The position numbers were made by a program, and so were the translations under genes. From positions 186,001 to 250,000 of the forward strand of contig JAFVDF010000005.1 in the NCBI GenBank assembly GCA_017478625.1: DNA of 64,000 bases, read 5' to 3'. Source of the stretch: Alloprevotella sp. (lineage in GTDB: Bacteria; Bacteroidota; Bacteroidia; Bacteroidales; Bacteroidaceae). Below the pieces are notes generated by a model that had not been told where the DNA came from, did not search any database, and was given only the letters and a program-made list of their open reading frames with translations. Below are positions 1 to 9,289 of the stretch, one piece after another (the first letter of the stretch is position 1; each line of letters starts with the position of its first letter).

Positions 1-2539
1 CGGCCGTCTCTTTAATGGCTTGCATAGCCTCTCCGGAAGTATATCCGTCAGCTGGCGTACCATTCACATCAATTGAGGTAAACAGATTAAAGCGGTTGAT
101 ATTATCTGGTCCGTAAATGCGCTGAAGACTCATGAACTGAGTGATGGGAGCCATCTCTGAACCGTTACGCACCATTACTTTTTTCAAACTCTCGGTGTTT
201 ATACGCTGACTGGGGTCGGCCTGAATCATTACACGATACAATTTACCAAAACGGTTAAAGTTTGAACTATACAAACCGCCGTAATAACCTTGTAGCGTGG
301 TAAGAATATCACTGGGAGTTAATCCGGCTTTCATACACTGTGCCACATCTATATCAATCAGATATTGCGGGAATGACGGATTAAAGGTGGTCTGTGCCTG
401 CTGAATCTCCGGACGCTCTAACAAGCGAGAGATAAATTCTTGCGTGATTTCGAAAAATTTATTCAAGTCGCCACCTGTGCGGTCCTGCATAGAGAAAGTA
501 AAACCGTTAGTAGCACCAAATCCCGGAACCATTGGAGGCTGGAAGAACAGTACCTGTGCATCTTTTATTACCTCGCGACAGCGTAGCAAGAAATTGATGC
601 TGACTACCTGTGCCCCCTCTTTCATGGAGCGTTCCTCCCATGGCTTCAGTTTTACGAACATTGTACCATAGCTCGGTCCCTGTCCACCAGTCACACCGAA
701 ACCTGAAACGACGCCACGCACCGCAACGGCCGGACTGGCTGCTACGATACTATCAACCTGCGAAAGTACATAGTCGGTACGATCCTGCGAGGTTCCTGGA
801 GGTAGCGTTATGGCACCAATGATGAAACCGGTATCCTCATTGGGAATCAAGGCCTGTGGAGTCCGTTTCATAAGAACAAACAGTCCAACGATACCCACGA
901 CAACTGCGGCAATAGTCAGCACGGGCTTACGAGTTACACGAACGACAGCTGACTTGTACTTATTGAGCTGTTGCTCAAAGAAGCGGTTAAACCACTTATG
1001 GAAGCGTCCCACGAAGGTAGTCTTTTTCCCTTCGGCCTCCTCATCATGGGGTTTCAGGAATATCGCGCAGAGTGCTGGCGACAGCGTAAGTGCATTCAGA
1101 GCGGAGAAAGCGATTGCCACCGCCATTGTCAAACCAAATTGGCGGTAGAAAATACCACTTGTGCCACCTATAAAACTAACTGGGATAAAGACGGCCATCA
1201 TCACCAACGTGATAGATAAAATTGCGCCGCCCAATTCGCTCATTGCGTCTATGCTGGCTTTCTTGGCTGACTTGTAACCCTGATCCAACTTAGCGTGAAC
1301 GCCCTCTACCACAATGATGGCATCATCCACCACTATCGCGATGGCCAAGACGAGCGCGTTAAGCGTCAGCAGGTTTATGGAGAATCCCATCAGATTCAGG
1401 GCAAAAAACGCACCAATCAGACTAACAGGAATGGCTATGGCTGGAATCAGCGTACTGCGCATATCCTGCAAGAATATATAAACGACAATGAACACTAGCA
1501 GGAAGGCTTCTATAAGCGTCTTAACCACTTCGTGGATAGAAGCAAACAGAAAGTCATTCGCATTATTAATGTCCACGATGTCAATGCCGTCGGGCATGGT
1601 CGTACGAGCCTCGTCAAAGAATGACTCAATATTCTGTACGGTTGTCGTCGCATTGGTACCGGCTAACTGATAGACAATACAGCTGACGGCATTATGCCCA
1701 TTCGTCCAAGAGCCCCACGCATAACTTTCGCGACCGAGTTCTACGGTGGCCACATCACGCAATCGGAGCAATTCTCCGTCGGGCAACGCTTTTATAACCA
1801 TGTCTTCAAATTCCGTCTCGGTAGAGAGGCGGCCTTTCCAGGTCAGAGTGTACTGGAAAGTCTGGTTTTCACGCTCGCCGATAGTACCCGGTGCAGCCTC
1901 AATATTTTGAGTGGCCAATATACCGGTAATATCGCCTGGCATAAGGTGGTATTGCGCCATCTTTGCCGGGTCTAACCACAATCGCATAGAGTAACTGCCA
2001 CCCATCAACATGGCATCGCCCACACCATTAACACGCTTAACTTGTGGTACTATATTGATTTGTGCATAGTTCTCCAAAAATTCTCGCGTGTACTTGTCCT
2101 TAGTATCTACGACAGAGAAAACGACGAGCATCGAGTTCTGGCGCTTCTGCGTGATAACGCCGATACGCGTTACCTCGGCTGGAAGTAAACCCTGGGCCAT
2201 TGCCACACGATTTTGCACGTTCACAGCCGCCATGTCGGGGTCTGTACCTTGCTTAAAGGTAATGGTTATTCGCGCAGCACCCGTACTGGTGGCTGATGAA
2301 GACATGTAATCCATGTTCTCCACACCGTTAATCTGCTCTTCAAGGGGAATAATGACAGAGTTGAGTACGGTCTGAGCGTTTGCACCAGTATAGGTTGTAC
2401 TAACCGATATCGTAGGCGGTGCTATATCGGGATATTGTAACACCGGCAGGCTCATAAGGCCAATTACACCCAGTATCACAATCAAGATTGATACTACGGT
2501 GGAAAGTACCGGCCGTTCTATAAATCTGGATAAGTTCAT
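1..2539 (-). CDS. RND efflux pump, AcrB/HAE1 family (3' end outside window)
   Basis: Inner-membrane proton-driven drug/hydrophobe exporter, partner of the adaptor encoded just upstream. I translated the minus strand from the ATG at 2539: 846 residues are in the window out of about 1050 usual for the family, so the C-terminal membrane bundle is cut off by the window edge. Visible features are the N-terminal start MNLSRFIERPV typical of AcrB, the first TM helix, the porter domain, and the TM4 proton-relay pair D405-D406 in the context AIVVDDAIIVVE (equivalent to D407/D408 of E. coli AcrB). The gene starts 32 bp after the adaptor stop, so the two are co-transcribed. The outer-membrane TolC-like partner is not in the window and may lie beyond position 1. 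Substrate is unknown. Confidence 0.95.
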   Translation of the reverse strand, partial: MNLSRFIERPVLSTVVSILIVILGVIGLMSLPVLQYPDIAPPTISVSTTYTGANAQTVLNSVIIPLEEQINGVENMDYMSSSATSTGAARITITFKQGTDPDMAAVNVQNRVAMAQGLLPAEVTRIGVITQKRQNSMLVVFSVVDTKDKYTREFLENYAQINIVPQVKRVNGVGDAMLMGGSYSMRLWLDPAKMAQYHLMPGDITGILATQNIEAAPGTIGERENQTFQYTLTWKGRLSTETEFEDMVIKALPDGELLRLRDVATVELGRESYAWGSWTNGHNAVSCIVYQLAGTNATTTVQNIESFFDEARTTMPDGIDIVDINNANDFLFASIHEVVKTLIEAFLLVFIVVYIFLQDMRSTLIPAIAIPVSLIGAFFALNLMGFSINLLTLNALVLAIAIVVDDAIIVVEGVHAKLDQGYKSAKKASIDAMSELGGAILSITLVMMAVFIPVSFIGGTSGIFYRQFGLTMAVAIAFSALNALTLSPALCAIFLKPHDEEAEGKKTTFVGRFHKWFNRFFEQQLNKYKSAVVRVTRKPVLTIAAVVVGIVGLFVLMKRTPQALIPNEDTGFIIGAITLPPGTSQDRTDYVLSQVDSIVAASPAVAVRGVVSGFGVTGGQGPSYGTMFVKLKPWEERSMKEGAQVVSINFLLRCREVIKDAQVLFFQPPMVPGFGATNGFTFSMQDRTGGDLNKFFEITQEFISRLLERPEIQQAQTTFNPSFPQYLIDIDVAQCMKAGLTPSDILTTLQGYYGGLYSSNFNRFGKLYRVMIQADPSQRINTESLKKVMVRNGSEMAPITQFMSLQRIYGPDNINRFNLFTSIDVNGTPADGYTSGEAMQAIKETA

Positions 2540-2571
2540 ATTGTATGGATACTTATATGGAATCTACTAAT

Positions 2572-3741
2572 TTAGAAAGGAAGTTTACCCTCTTTTATAT
2601 CTTGCTTGGCGTCTTCACGCATCTTTGCAGACTCTTCAGGCGTAATGGGGCGGATTTCTTGTCCGTTCTTAAGGTTTTGTACGCCTTCTACAACGATTCT
2701 ATCGCCCACATTCAGTCCGCTAGTAACCACATAGGTTGAACCATCGTTTTGTGACTCGACTGTAATCTCTGTGGAAGCGACTTTATTGTCCTTTCCTACC
2801 ACATACACAAACTTCTTGTCTTGTATCTCGGTCGTAGCGGTCTGCGGAATAATGATAGCATTGTCTGAAAATACGGGCATCACGATATTAGCCGAACCTC
2901 CGCTGCGAAGAATACGGTGAGGATTGCCAAATGTAGCTCTCATCTGCACAGCACCCGTAGCCGCATCAATCACACCACCGACAGCATCCACTTTGCCTTG
3001 TTCTTCGTACAGAGAACCGTCTGCCAGTTGCAAACTGACTACGGGCATTTGGCGAATAGCCTCTTGCACACCGCCATTGCCCGTACGTGCCAAGCCGAGA
3101 AGTTGTTTTTCAGTCATAGAGAAATAGGCATAAACCGTACCCATGTCTGAAACGGTCGTAAATGGTTCTACCATACTTGGGCCCACTAATGCACCCACCT
3201 TAAGGGGTATCATTCCGATGACGCCACTGGCTGGGCTCGTCACAGTACACCAGTTGAGATTATCTTGCGCAGAGGCTAATTGAGCCTGAGCAGCCGCCAA
3301 CTGAGCCTTCAGACTTTGCAAATTGTTCTCAGCCAGTTTCAAGTCGTAATCGCTAATAATCTCCTTGCTACGCAGCAGGCGCTTGTTCTCTAGCGTCAGC
3401 TCCTGAGTAGCGATATTGGACTTCACTACTTCGATCTGTGCTTTGGCTGCTTTTACAGCTGCGGCATATTGTGCATTATCTATCTGGAACAAAACCTGTC
3501 CCTTACTTACTACTTGGCCTTCCTTTACATTTATCCGAGTTATAAAACCCGAAATTTTCGGACGAATCTCCACGTCTTGAATACCCTTAATGCTAGCAGG
3601 ATAAGTAACGCTCAATTCTGCTTTCTGGGCCTGTACCGTGATAACAGCCATTCGGTTGTCGGCTTCAGGCAGGCCCTGTTGCTTATTTCCGCAACTGCAA
3701 ACTGCCAAAAGAGCCATGGTAAGAAATGCTACCTTCTTCAT
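2572..3741 (-). CDS. RND efflux periplasmic adaptor (membrane fusion lipoprotein)
   Basis: AcrA/MexA-type adaptor of 389 aa that links the inner-membrane pump to an outer-membrane channel. The N-terminus is a lipoprotein signal with the probable lipid-anchored cysteine at C17 (VCSC-G). A barrel-sandwich hybrid half around residues 45-80 (GFITRINVKEGQVVSKGQVLF) is followed by an alpha-helical hairpin rich in Ala, Gln, Leu and Lys at about 85-165, the second lipoyl half (ASGVIGMIPLKVG), and beta-barrel and membrane-proximal domains to the C-terminus. It is first in the operon with the pump gene. A good promoter match lies about 100 bases upstream. Family assignment is secure; the transported compounds cannot be told from sequence. 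Confidence 0.95.
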   Translation of the reverse strand: MKKVAFLTMALLAVCSCGNKQQGLPEADNRMAVITVQAQKAELSVTYPASIKGIQDVEIRPKISGFITRINVKEGQVVSKGQVLFQIDNAQYAAAVKAAKAQIEVVKSNIATQELTLENKRLLRSKEIISDYDLKLAENNLQSLKAQLAAAQAQLASAQDNLNWCTVTSPASGVIGMIPLKVGALVGPSMVEPFTTVSDMGTVYAYFSMTEKQLLGLARTGNGGVQEAIRQMPVVSLQLADGSLYEEQGKVDAVGGVIDAATGAVQMRATFGNPHRILRSGGSANIVMPVFSDNAIIIPQTATTEIQDKKFVYVVGKDNKVASTEITVESQNDGSTYVVTSGLNVGDRIVVEGVQNLKNGQEIRPITPEESAKMREDAKQDIKEGKLPF

Positions 3742-3842
3742 ACGATTTTGTCAAATTATTTGTTGTTCTTATTATTTATTTTCTATGGTTTACAAACAGG
3801 TGAAACATACACCCGGATTTGACCTATTACCTAAAAGGTCTG

Positions 3843-3873
3843 CAAATTTAGCAATAAACTATTATGCAAGAAA
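3843..3873 (-). promoter_or_regulatory. Bacteroidetes-type promoter of the RND operon
   Basis: On the minus strand TAAATTTG (3850-3843) is a perfect match to the -7 consensus TAnnTTTG. TTTC (3873-3870) stands 19 bases upstream as a one-mismatch -33 box. It implies a leader of about 95 bases before the adaptor ATG at 3741. Confidence 0.5.
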
Positions 3874-4141
3874 TAGTTTTCACTATAAAAACGGCAATTA
3901 ACAATATTTAAGACGGAGAACCGCCCATTTGGCAGGTTGAAATGACAATTCTCGCCACCAGTTCAACCACAGTCCAGACATAATCCCATACACTATCATT
4001 TCCTGCAAAGACACAAGTGTATATCTAAGCTCTAATGCAACAAAAAGCAATGGTCTGACTAGGCTGCAAATCGTAATAATTATGCCAAACCTGAGTCAAT
4101 ATCTCAGAAAGTATAATTGAGGCCACCATCTCAACAGTCCG

Positions 4142-4183
4142 GTTACGCCATAAAACCGTCTAATTACTCCATAAAACCTGATG
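4142..4183. repeat. Two-unit 21-bp direct repeat
   Basis: Units start at 4142 and 4163. They share the pattern TTAC-G/T-CCATAAAACC at an exact 21-bp pitch, with diverged tails. It may be a remnant of a longer array like the one at 9290-9500, although the unit sequence differs. Confidence 0.5.
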
Positions 4184-4318
4184 CCATTCACATCATCTGG
4201 CCTTTTGGCACACACATATTCCTCTCTAGCACAAAGCGGACACGATACTTGGCGTCCCAACGTATCAAACACATACATCCGATTATGCCATAGAAAAATA
4301 GAATAATCTTTTTTTCTA

Positions 4319-4354
4319 TTTCACACTGTGAAATTCACATTTCACAGTGTGAAA
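4319..4354. repeat. Dispersed palindromic repeat, locus 1 (two units)
   Basis: TTTCACACTGTGAAA at 4319-4333 and its exact complement TTTCACAGTGTGAAA at 4340-4354, with a 6-bp spacer and a 21-bp pitch. Each unit is a palindrome with 7-bp arms around one central base. The two together could pair as a perfect 15-bp stem with a 6-nt loop. The same unit recurs at 21249, 37567 and 61048. Confidence 0.9.
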
Positions 4355-4478
4355 TCCCCCACCCCATAATGCCCTAATTTCATTCCATCTTCAAAAGATG
4401 AAAAAGAAAAGGCCCATATTGGGCAGATTATAAGATGTGTGGATAAAACCTTACCGGCTACGCATCGGACACAATGAA

Positions 4479-4511
4479 ATACGGCCTGCCGGAGGTTTAT
4501 GCAGGCCGTAT
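4479..4511 (-). terminator. Terminator hairpin after the GH84 gene
   Basis: ATACGGCCTGC (4479-4489) pairs perfectly with GCAGGCCGTAT (4501-4511) around an 11-nt loop. On the minus strand it sits about 20 bases after the stop and is followed by TTTCATT, a short T-rich tail. Confidence 0.7.
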
Positions 4512-4530
4512 GGGTAGTTTATCGTCATTG

Positions 4531-6453
4531 TCATCTATTGCGGCAGTCGTCACGAAGCCACTGCAAGAACGGGAGAAGCACTTCTGCCGCAGGTTCTGCA
4601 GTTTTCACGCTGAGGTCTATATCAGCTCCAAGCCCGGTAAGGATTTCAAACTGAAAGCGAGGGTCGTTTTCATAATCCGTATCAATCGGAGTGCGTCCCT
4701 CCATCAGGTCTATAGCTTCTTGGGTCATTACATCCAGTTTTAGCAACCATGGACGCAGGTCATCATATAAGAGTCTGTCAGTCTCCGAGGAGGAATTTTG
4801 CAACTCCTCCAGCACCTTGCAGGCCCCATTGACCTCCTTTAATTCTTTCAGAAGGACTTGTGTCACAGCCACATCATCTTTCCGGTACGTCTTATAGTCA
4901 TTGACGAGATAAAGAAGTGCATCTGTGTCATAATAGCGCAGATATGGGGCCACTTTCCGTAATGCGCCCGCACGCTTCGCGCCTGCAACGGCCACGAGCG
5001 ACGCTTCAAAACTCTGCTGATTATCGAAGGCGACATTATTCCACGTATAGTCTGCCGCCGAAAAAAGGGCTATCTTAGAGACTTCTCCCTGCTGCATCGG
5101 GTTGAGTATAATCGTACCTGTTCCCCGGAGGTTAGGCTCTAAACGTGCAAGATTGGCAATATGCTTTTCATCGCGGAAATTGGTGTACATATCCATCGGG
5201 AAAAGTTTTGTCACATCGTTGTCGTTACAAGGATAGTTCCACCACCAACTGGGGCTATGCCCAATCCACTCGCGCACTATTTCCAAATCGCGGGAATTGG
5301 GTACAGACCAAATCTTGCGACCTGTAATATAGATATTAACCTTTTCGGGAACGTCGGCCAAAGATTGGAAGAATTGGCGCCCCTTTTCTCTGGACACCCA
5401 TGAGAATGCATAGAGTTGTGGCACATAATGAAGTGGCTTCACAGTATCTGCTGGAAGGGCCGCAGGTCCGTTCCATCGAGCGTCAATACGACGCTGGAGT
5501 TCCGTAAGACGGTCTGCGTCCAGTTTTAGCGAGGCATCGTCCTCCGGCACACCTACATCATCCACAAATACACCAAACTGACGCACACCCAGGTCATACA
5601 TAGAACTAAACTTGTCCATAATCTGTCCAAGCACTTCCGTATTGGCTGAATCCGTAAACGCGGTACCGGGATGAATTGCCCAGATAAAATTCACTTTTGA
5701 AGCATGGGACATACTGGTAAGTTCCCGGAGCATATCTTGCGTAAGATAGCCTATACGCTTTTGTTCGGGGGTTATGCTTGTAGGATAAGGCTGCGACCAA
5801 AACTGAGAGTGATATGGGTCTGATTTTGCCCCATACATATAAGTATTCATTTTGTATCGGGCCATAAAGCGGAACAAATCTTTTGTCACTTCAGCTGAAT
5901 ATGGCACACCATAATAGCCCTCAATGACACCTCGGTTCTTCAAGTCTGCATAATCGTAAAGCGTGACTACAGGTAGTTCTGCAATGCCTACATCAAGGAT
6001 CTGCTCTAAAGAAGCAAGGCCACAGAAAACGGCATCGGTATTTTCTCCAAGAATAAGGACCTGTGCGTGCTCCGATTTGTCGGCGTAAAGATTCAACAAG
6101 TGCTTATCGTACTTCGGAAGACTAAAAACATCGCGCGAAAGGCCCAACTTTTTCGCTTGTTTATCGGCTACACCACCCGATGCCACGGTACCCAACAATA
6201 TATTGGACAAATCTTTCGCAGGCTTTAGGGAAACAACAGGATTCAATCCGTAATCTGTCAAAATCTGCTTCGCACGATTCAGAGTAGCTGCATCAATATG
6301 GCCTTCAGCTACTATATTAACCGAAGTCGTAAAGGAAACCTTTTGACCTCCAACTATCTGCTTGTGGGGAATAGGATATATTTTATAACTCGGCTGCGCA
6401 TTCAATACAACAGCTGAAAGAAGAAATAAGAAAATAATAATACGTTCTTTCAT
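4531..6453 (-). CDS. GH84 beta-N-acetylglucosaminidase (O-GlcNAcase/NagJ-like)
   Basis: Predicted exported glycosidase removing beta-linked GlcNAc from glycoproteins or glycosaminoglycans. The 640-aa protein begins with a Sec signal peptide (about residues 1-20, ending LNAQ). A GH20b-like N-terminal domain spans about 24-165. The GH84 barrel begins at NRGVIEGYYGVPYS (173-186), and the catalytic aspartate pair is visible at D298-D299 in FVDDVGVPEDD, matching the two Asp of substrate-assisted catalysis in the Bacteroides thetaiotaomicron enzyme. It is somewhat shorter than that homologue (about 740 aa), so it probably lacks part of the C-terminal region. It is a single-gene unit between two terminators. 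The natural substrate (host mucin, hyaluronan fragments) is inference. Confidence 0.93.
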   Translation of the reverse strand: MKERIIIFLFLLSAVVLNAQPSYKIYPIPHKQIVGGQKVSFTTSVNIVAEGHIDAATLNRAKQILTDYGLNPVVSLKPAKDLSNILLGTVASGGVADKQAKKLGLSRDVFSLPKYDKHLLNLYADKSEHAQVLILGENTDAVFCGLASLEQILDVGIAELPVVTLYDYADLKNRGVIEGYYGVPYSAEVTKDLFRFMARYKMNTYMYGAKSDPYHSQFWSQPYPTSITPEQKRIGYLTQDMLRELTSMSHASKVNFIWAIHPGTAFTDSANTEVLGQIMDKFSSMYDLGVRQFGVFVDDVGVPEDDASLKLDADRLTELQRRIDARWNGPAALPADTVKPLHYVPQLYAFSWVSREKGRQFFQSLADVPEKVNIYITGRKIWSVPNSRDLEIVREWIGHSPSWWWNYPCNDNDVTKLFPMDMYTNFRDEKHIANLARLEPNLRGTGTIILNPMQQGEVSKIALFSAADYTWNNVAFDNQQSFEASLVAVAGAKRAGALRKVAPYLRYYDTDALLYLVNDYKTYRKDDVAVTQVLLKELKEVNGACKVLEELQNSSSETDRLLYDDLRPWLLKLDVMTQEAIDLMEGRTPIDTDYENDPRFQFEILTGLGADIDLSVKTAEPAAEVLLPFLQWLRDDCRNR

Positions 6454-6540
6454 AATCAGATTATATCAGCAATTAGAACCGTTGATTAGGTAGGTAAAAT
6501 TAAAGAGAAAATCCAAATTGAGAAAGTAAACGACAAAAAG

Positions 6541-6566
6541 AAAGGTCAGAGAAAATCTCCAACCTT
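6541..6566 (-). terminator. Probable terminator of the DASS transporter gene
   Basis: AAGGT (6542-6546) pairs with ACCTT (6562-6566), and an inner AGAGA/TCTC stem adds stability despite two mismatches. The minus-strand downstream side is T-rich (TTTCTTTTTGTCG). Confidence 0.5.
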
Positions 6567-6593
6567 CCTATTATATTAAATGGATGTATCGGC

Positions 6594-8117
6594 TTACAGC
6601 ACACCCAACGTACCTAACAGGTAAAGTGTAGCATAGCCTATAACCATACTGATTATACCTACGATGAGACCAACCTTAGCCATATCTTTCTGCTCAACCA
6701 GATTGGTAGAGAAGGCCAAGGCATTGGGAGGTGTACTAATCGGAAGTACCATTGCACTACTTGCCGCAATGGCTACACCTATCAGAATGGTTGGTGTACC
6801 GCCAATAGGAGCCAACTTGTCGCCCATTCCCACACAAACAGTAGTCAGGATTGGCATCAGAAGAGCTGCTGTGGCTGAATTACTAATGAAATTGGACAAT
6901 CCGTAGCAGACAAGACCACTCAGAATAAGTATGATCACGGGCGAGAAGCTTCCAAACGGAATACTCTCTACTGCATTGTCGGCCAAACCGGACTTATTGA
7001 GCGCGTAACCGAGGGCAAAGCCACCGGCAACCATCCAAATGACGCTCCAGTTTATTTCATCCAGATCGTCCTTACTGATAACGCCCGTCAGCGCAAAGAC
7101 AACAAACGGTATCAAGGCCACAGTGTATGAATTCATACCCGTTGCTTTGTCGAAAATCCAGAGAAGAACCGTCACAATAAAGGTAACGATGACAACCTTG
7201 GTCTTAAATCCTTTCTTCATTTCGCCCTCTATCTCAATATTGATGGTCTTCTGGGTAAAGGGGAAGATAGTTTTCAAAACAAACCAGGAAATGGCCAGAA
7301 GGACAATGACGAGTGGAAGCATAAAGGACATCCATTCTCCAAAACCCAAGTTGAGATTCAGACCCGCTGGATCATTCAGATACTTCAAGGCTATAGCATT
7401 CGGAGGAGTACCGATTGGTGTGCCCATTCCGCCGAGGTTTGCGGCAAGAGGTATGGACAGAGTGAGCGCGATACGTCCTTTTCCTTCGGGCGGAAGTTGT
7501 TTGAACACCGGAGTAAGGAATGTCAGCATCATTGCTGCGGTAGCGGTGTTGGAAACAAACATAGAGAAAACGCCTGTAATCAGGATGAAGCCGAGCAAGA
7601 CGTTCTCACTTTTCGAGCCGAACGGCTTAAGAAGGATACGTGCCAGTTGTGCGTCCAAACCGGTCTTGGTTGCGGCGATGGCCAATATGAATCCGCCGAT
7701 AAAGAGCATAATAACCGGATCGGCAAAGGTGGCCATAATGCCTTTATAGTCCAGAAGACTGCCAAGAGGTTGGGCATCTGCGCCGGCCGACTCTTGTTGG
7801 AAGAAGAGAATACCACTGTCGCTCGTGGTTAAAAGTAGTATGCCGATGATGGCAACCGATGTGGCCCAAGACGGAACTACTTCCAGCACCCACATCAGTG
7901 TGGCAAATGCAAACACGGCAATGATGCGCTGTTGCACTACGGTAAGGTTGTTGATACCGAATACTTCGGACGGAGCATTCCAAAGCAACAACGTGACGAG
8001 AAGCACAATCGATGCAAAGATTGTCTTCTTCAGGAAATGCCGTGGATGGTTACGGCGAGCGTGGCGCTCCTTGTGATAGGCATCCAAAAGGTGGAAACCC
8101 GGGAAAATCTTAAACAT
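6594..8117 (-). CDS. DASS/SLC13 family sodium:anion symporter
   Basis: Inner-membrane sodium-coupled importer of dicarboxylates, tricarboxylates or sulfate. The 507-aa protein has at least ten hydrophobic segments and the two family signature motifs: SNT at 189-191 (in VSNTATAAMM) and SNS at 411-413 (in ISNSATAALL), plus GTPIGTPPNA at 231-240. These line up with the paired substrate and sodium sites of VcINDY-type transporters. The gene is monocistronic, with a strong promoter upstream and a hairpin after the stop. Sulfate versus C4-dicarboxylate preference cannot be decided; a role with succinate or fumarate would fit an anaerobic Bacteroidales but is inference. Confidence 0.92.
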   Translation of the reverse strand: MFKIFPGFHLLDAYHKERHARRNHPRHFLKKTIFASIVLLVTLLLWNAPSEVFGINNLTVVQQRIIAVFAFATLMWVLEVVPSWATSVAIIGILLLTTSDSGILFFQQESAGADAQPLGSLLDYKGIMATFADPVIMLFIGGFILAIAATKTGLDAQLARILLKPFGSKSENVLLGFILITGVFSMFVSNTATAAMMLTFLTPVFKQLPPEGKGRIALTLSIPLAANLGGMGTPIGTPPNAIALKYLNDPAGLNLNLGFGEWMSFMLPLVIVLLAISWFVLKTIFPFTQKTINIEIEGEMKKGFKTKVVIVTFIVTVLLWIFDKATGMNSYTVALIPFVVFALTGVISKDDLDEINWSVIWMVAGGFALGYALNKSGLADNAVESIPFGSFSPVIILILSGLVCYGLSNFISNSATAALLMPILTTVCVGMGDKLAPIGGTPTILIGVAIAASSAMVLPISTPPNALAFSTNLVEQKDMAKVGLIVGIISMVIGYATLYLLGTLGVL

Positions 8118-8155
8118 AAAACTTTATTAATATATTGGTTCTCATTTTCGAAGCG

Positions 8156-8187
8156 CAAAATTACTATAAAGTTCAACGATTTACAAA
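8156..8187 (-). promoter_or_regulatory. Promoter of the DASS transporter gene
   Basis: Minus strand: TTTG at 8187-8184, 20-base spacer, TAATTTTG at 8163-8156. Both boxes match the Bacteroidetes consensus exactly and lie 39 bases upstream of the start codon. Confidence 0.75.
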
Positions 8188-8317
8188 AGAAAAATCATTG
8201 CTTTTTTCATTATCAGACAGCCTGCCCTCTCCCGCGCCTCAGGATATTACACAAGGCAAGTCTGCGACAGAGAAAATAAAATACCGTCATCAACAAAAGG
8301 AATGTAAAACCAATCAC

Positions 8318-8325
8318 TAAATTTG
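8318..8325 (+). promoter_or_regulatory. Possible -7 box of the glycosyltransferase gene
   Basis: TAAATTTG matches TAnnTTTG and ends 16 bases before the ATG at 8342. No convincing TTTG is present at the -33 position, so this is a partial match only. Confidence 0.35.
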
Positions 8326-8341
8326 TAAAAATTTTTACCGC

Positions 8342-9274
8342 ATGCTTTCTATTCTGATACCCACTTATCAATCCGACTGTTCCGCACTGGTCTTCGCTCT
8401 GGACCGGCAGGCCCGCGCCCTGAAGGAGGAAAAGGGAGAAGAATTCGACTATGAAATCATCGTATCCGACGATGCCTCCGACTCCATATATATATATAGC
8501 ATGCAGGAACGGCTGTCCGGGCTCGCAAACTTTACCCTTTTGCTCCACGACAAGAATCTCGGCCGAGCAGCCAACAGAAACGCACTCATAAACGCCGCCC
8601 GTTTTCCCTGGGTGCTCCTTATAGATTCCGACGCCCGTGCCGACCGCGAGAATTTCATTGCCAAGTATTGGAAAGAGCGTGCCGTGTCGTCCGTAGTCTA
8701 TGGCGGAATAGAAACCGCGACGCGCCCGCCTTCCGACGAGGGGAACTATACGCTGCGGCTAAAGTACGAACTCGCGGCGCAGAAGAGGCGGAGTTTGCAC
8801 TGGCGCAGGCAACATCCCTACGAAAACTTCAGCACCTTCAACTTCTTCGCCCACAAATCCGTCTTCGCCCACAATCTCTTTGACACACGGTGCCGAAACT
8901 ATGGCTACGAGGACACCCTGTTCGGCTTCACGCTCCAGGAGAAAAAAATCCCCATAAAGCACATCGACAACCCTCTGACACACGTCGGAATAGACCGCAA
9001 CGAGGAATTTCTGCAGAAGATACGCCTTTCGCTCCATACCCTCTGCGCCCTGAACGACCCACGCTTAGACGCCGTCGGAGCAGTAAGAGCGTGGAGAACA
9101 CTTCACACGCTACGTCTGGACCGTATCATAGCGCGGCTCAAAGGCGCAGACCGACTGCTGGAAAAGAATCTCCTGAGCACTCATCCCAGGCTCTGGATAC
9201 TGAAACTGTACAAGGCTCTCTATTTCTGCCGGCTTAAAGCACAATCCACCTCAGACGTACCGACCTCAGCGTAG
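8342..9274 (+). CDS. Family 2 glycosyltransferase
   Basis: GT-A fold, inverting sugar transferase, 310 aa, cytosolic or membrane-associated. The nucleotide-sugar site is visible: opening strand MLSILIPTYQS, acidic pair VSDDAS at 42-46, NLGRAANRN around 72-80 and the metal-binding DSD at 95-97 (LLIDSDARAD). A Gly-Tyr-Glu-Asp segment (NYGYEDTLFGF) in the second half resembles the acceptor/catalytic ED motif of GT2 enzymes. The gene stands alone, divergent from the DASS gene and followed by a repeat region. Its codons look more GC-rich than its neighbours' (many GCC, CGC, CTG), hinting at different origin. A TATATATATA run encodes the odd IYIYS at 49-53. Acceptor is unknown. Confidence 0.9.
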   Translation: MLSILIPTYQSDCSALVFALDRQARALKEEKGEEFDYEIIVSDDASDSIYIYSMQERLSGLANFTLLLHDKNLGRAANRNALINAARFPWVLLIDSDARADRENFIAKYWKERAVSSVVYGGIETATRPPSDEGNYTLRLKYELAAQKRRSLHWRRQHPYENFSTFNFFAHKSVFAHNLFDTRCRNYGYEDTLFGFTLQEKKIPIKHIDNPLTHVGIDRNEEFLQKIRLSLHTLCALNDPRLDAVGAVRAWRTLHTLRLDRIIARLKGADRLLEKNLLSTHPRLWILKLYKALYFCRLKAQSTSDVPTSA

Positions 9275-9289
9275 GGCCTCGGAAACAAA

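Larger units (their letters stand above)
3742..4530. other. 789-bp intergenic region between adaptor gene and GH84 gene
   Basis: No credible gene. It holds the adaptor promoter (3843-3873), a two-unit 21-bp direct repeat (4142-4183), a pair of 15-bp palindromes (4319-4354) and the GH84 terminator hairpin (4479-4511). The short ORFs here have no start-site support and no recognisable protein sequence. Confidence 0.7.

Noticed and set aside
1..3741. Complete tripartite efflux operon
   Set aside because: No outer-membrane channel gene is visible; it may be beyond the window edge, so only adaptor and pump are claimed.
7039..7749. 236-residue plus-strand open frame opposite the DASS gene
   Set aside because: Shadow of the transporter gene, whose motifs and promoter are clear.
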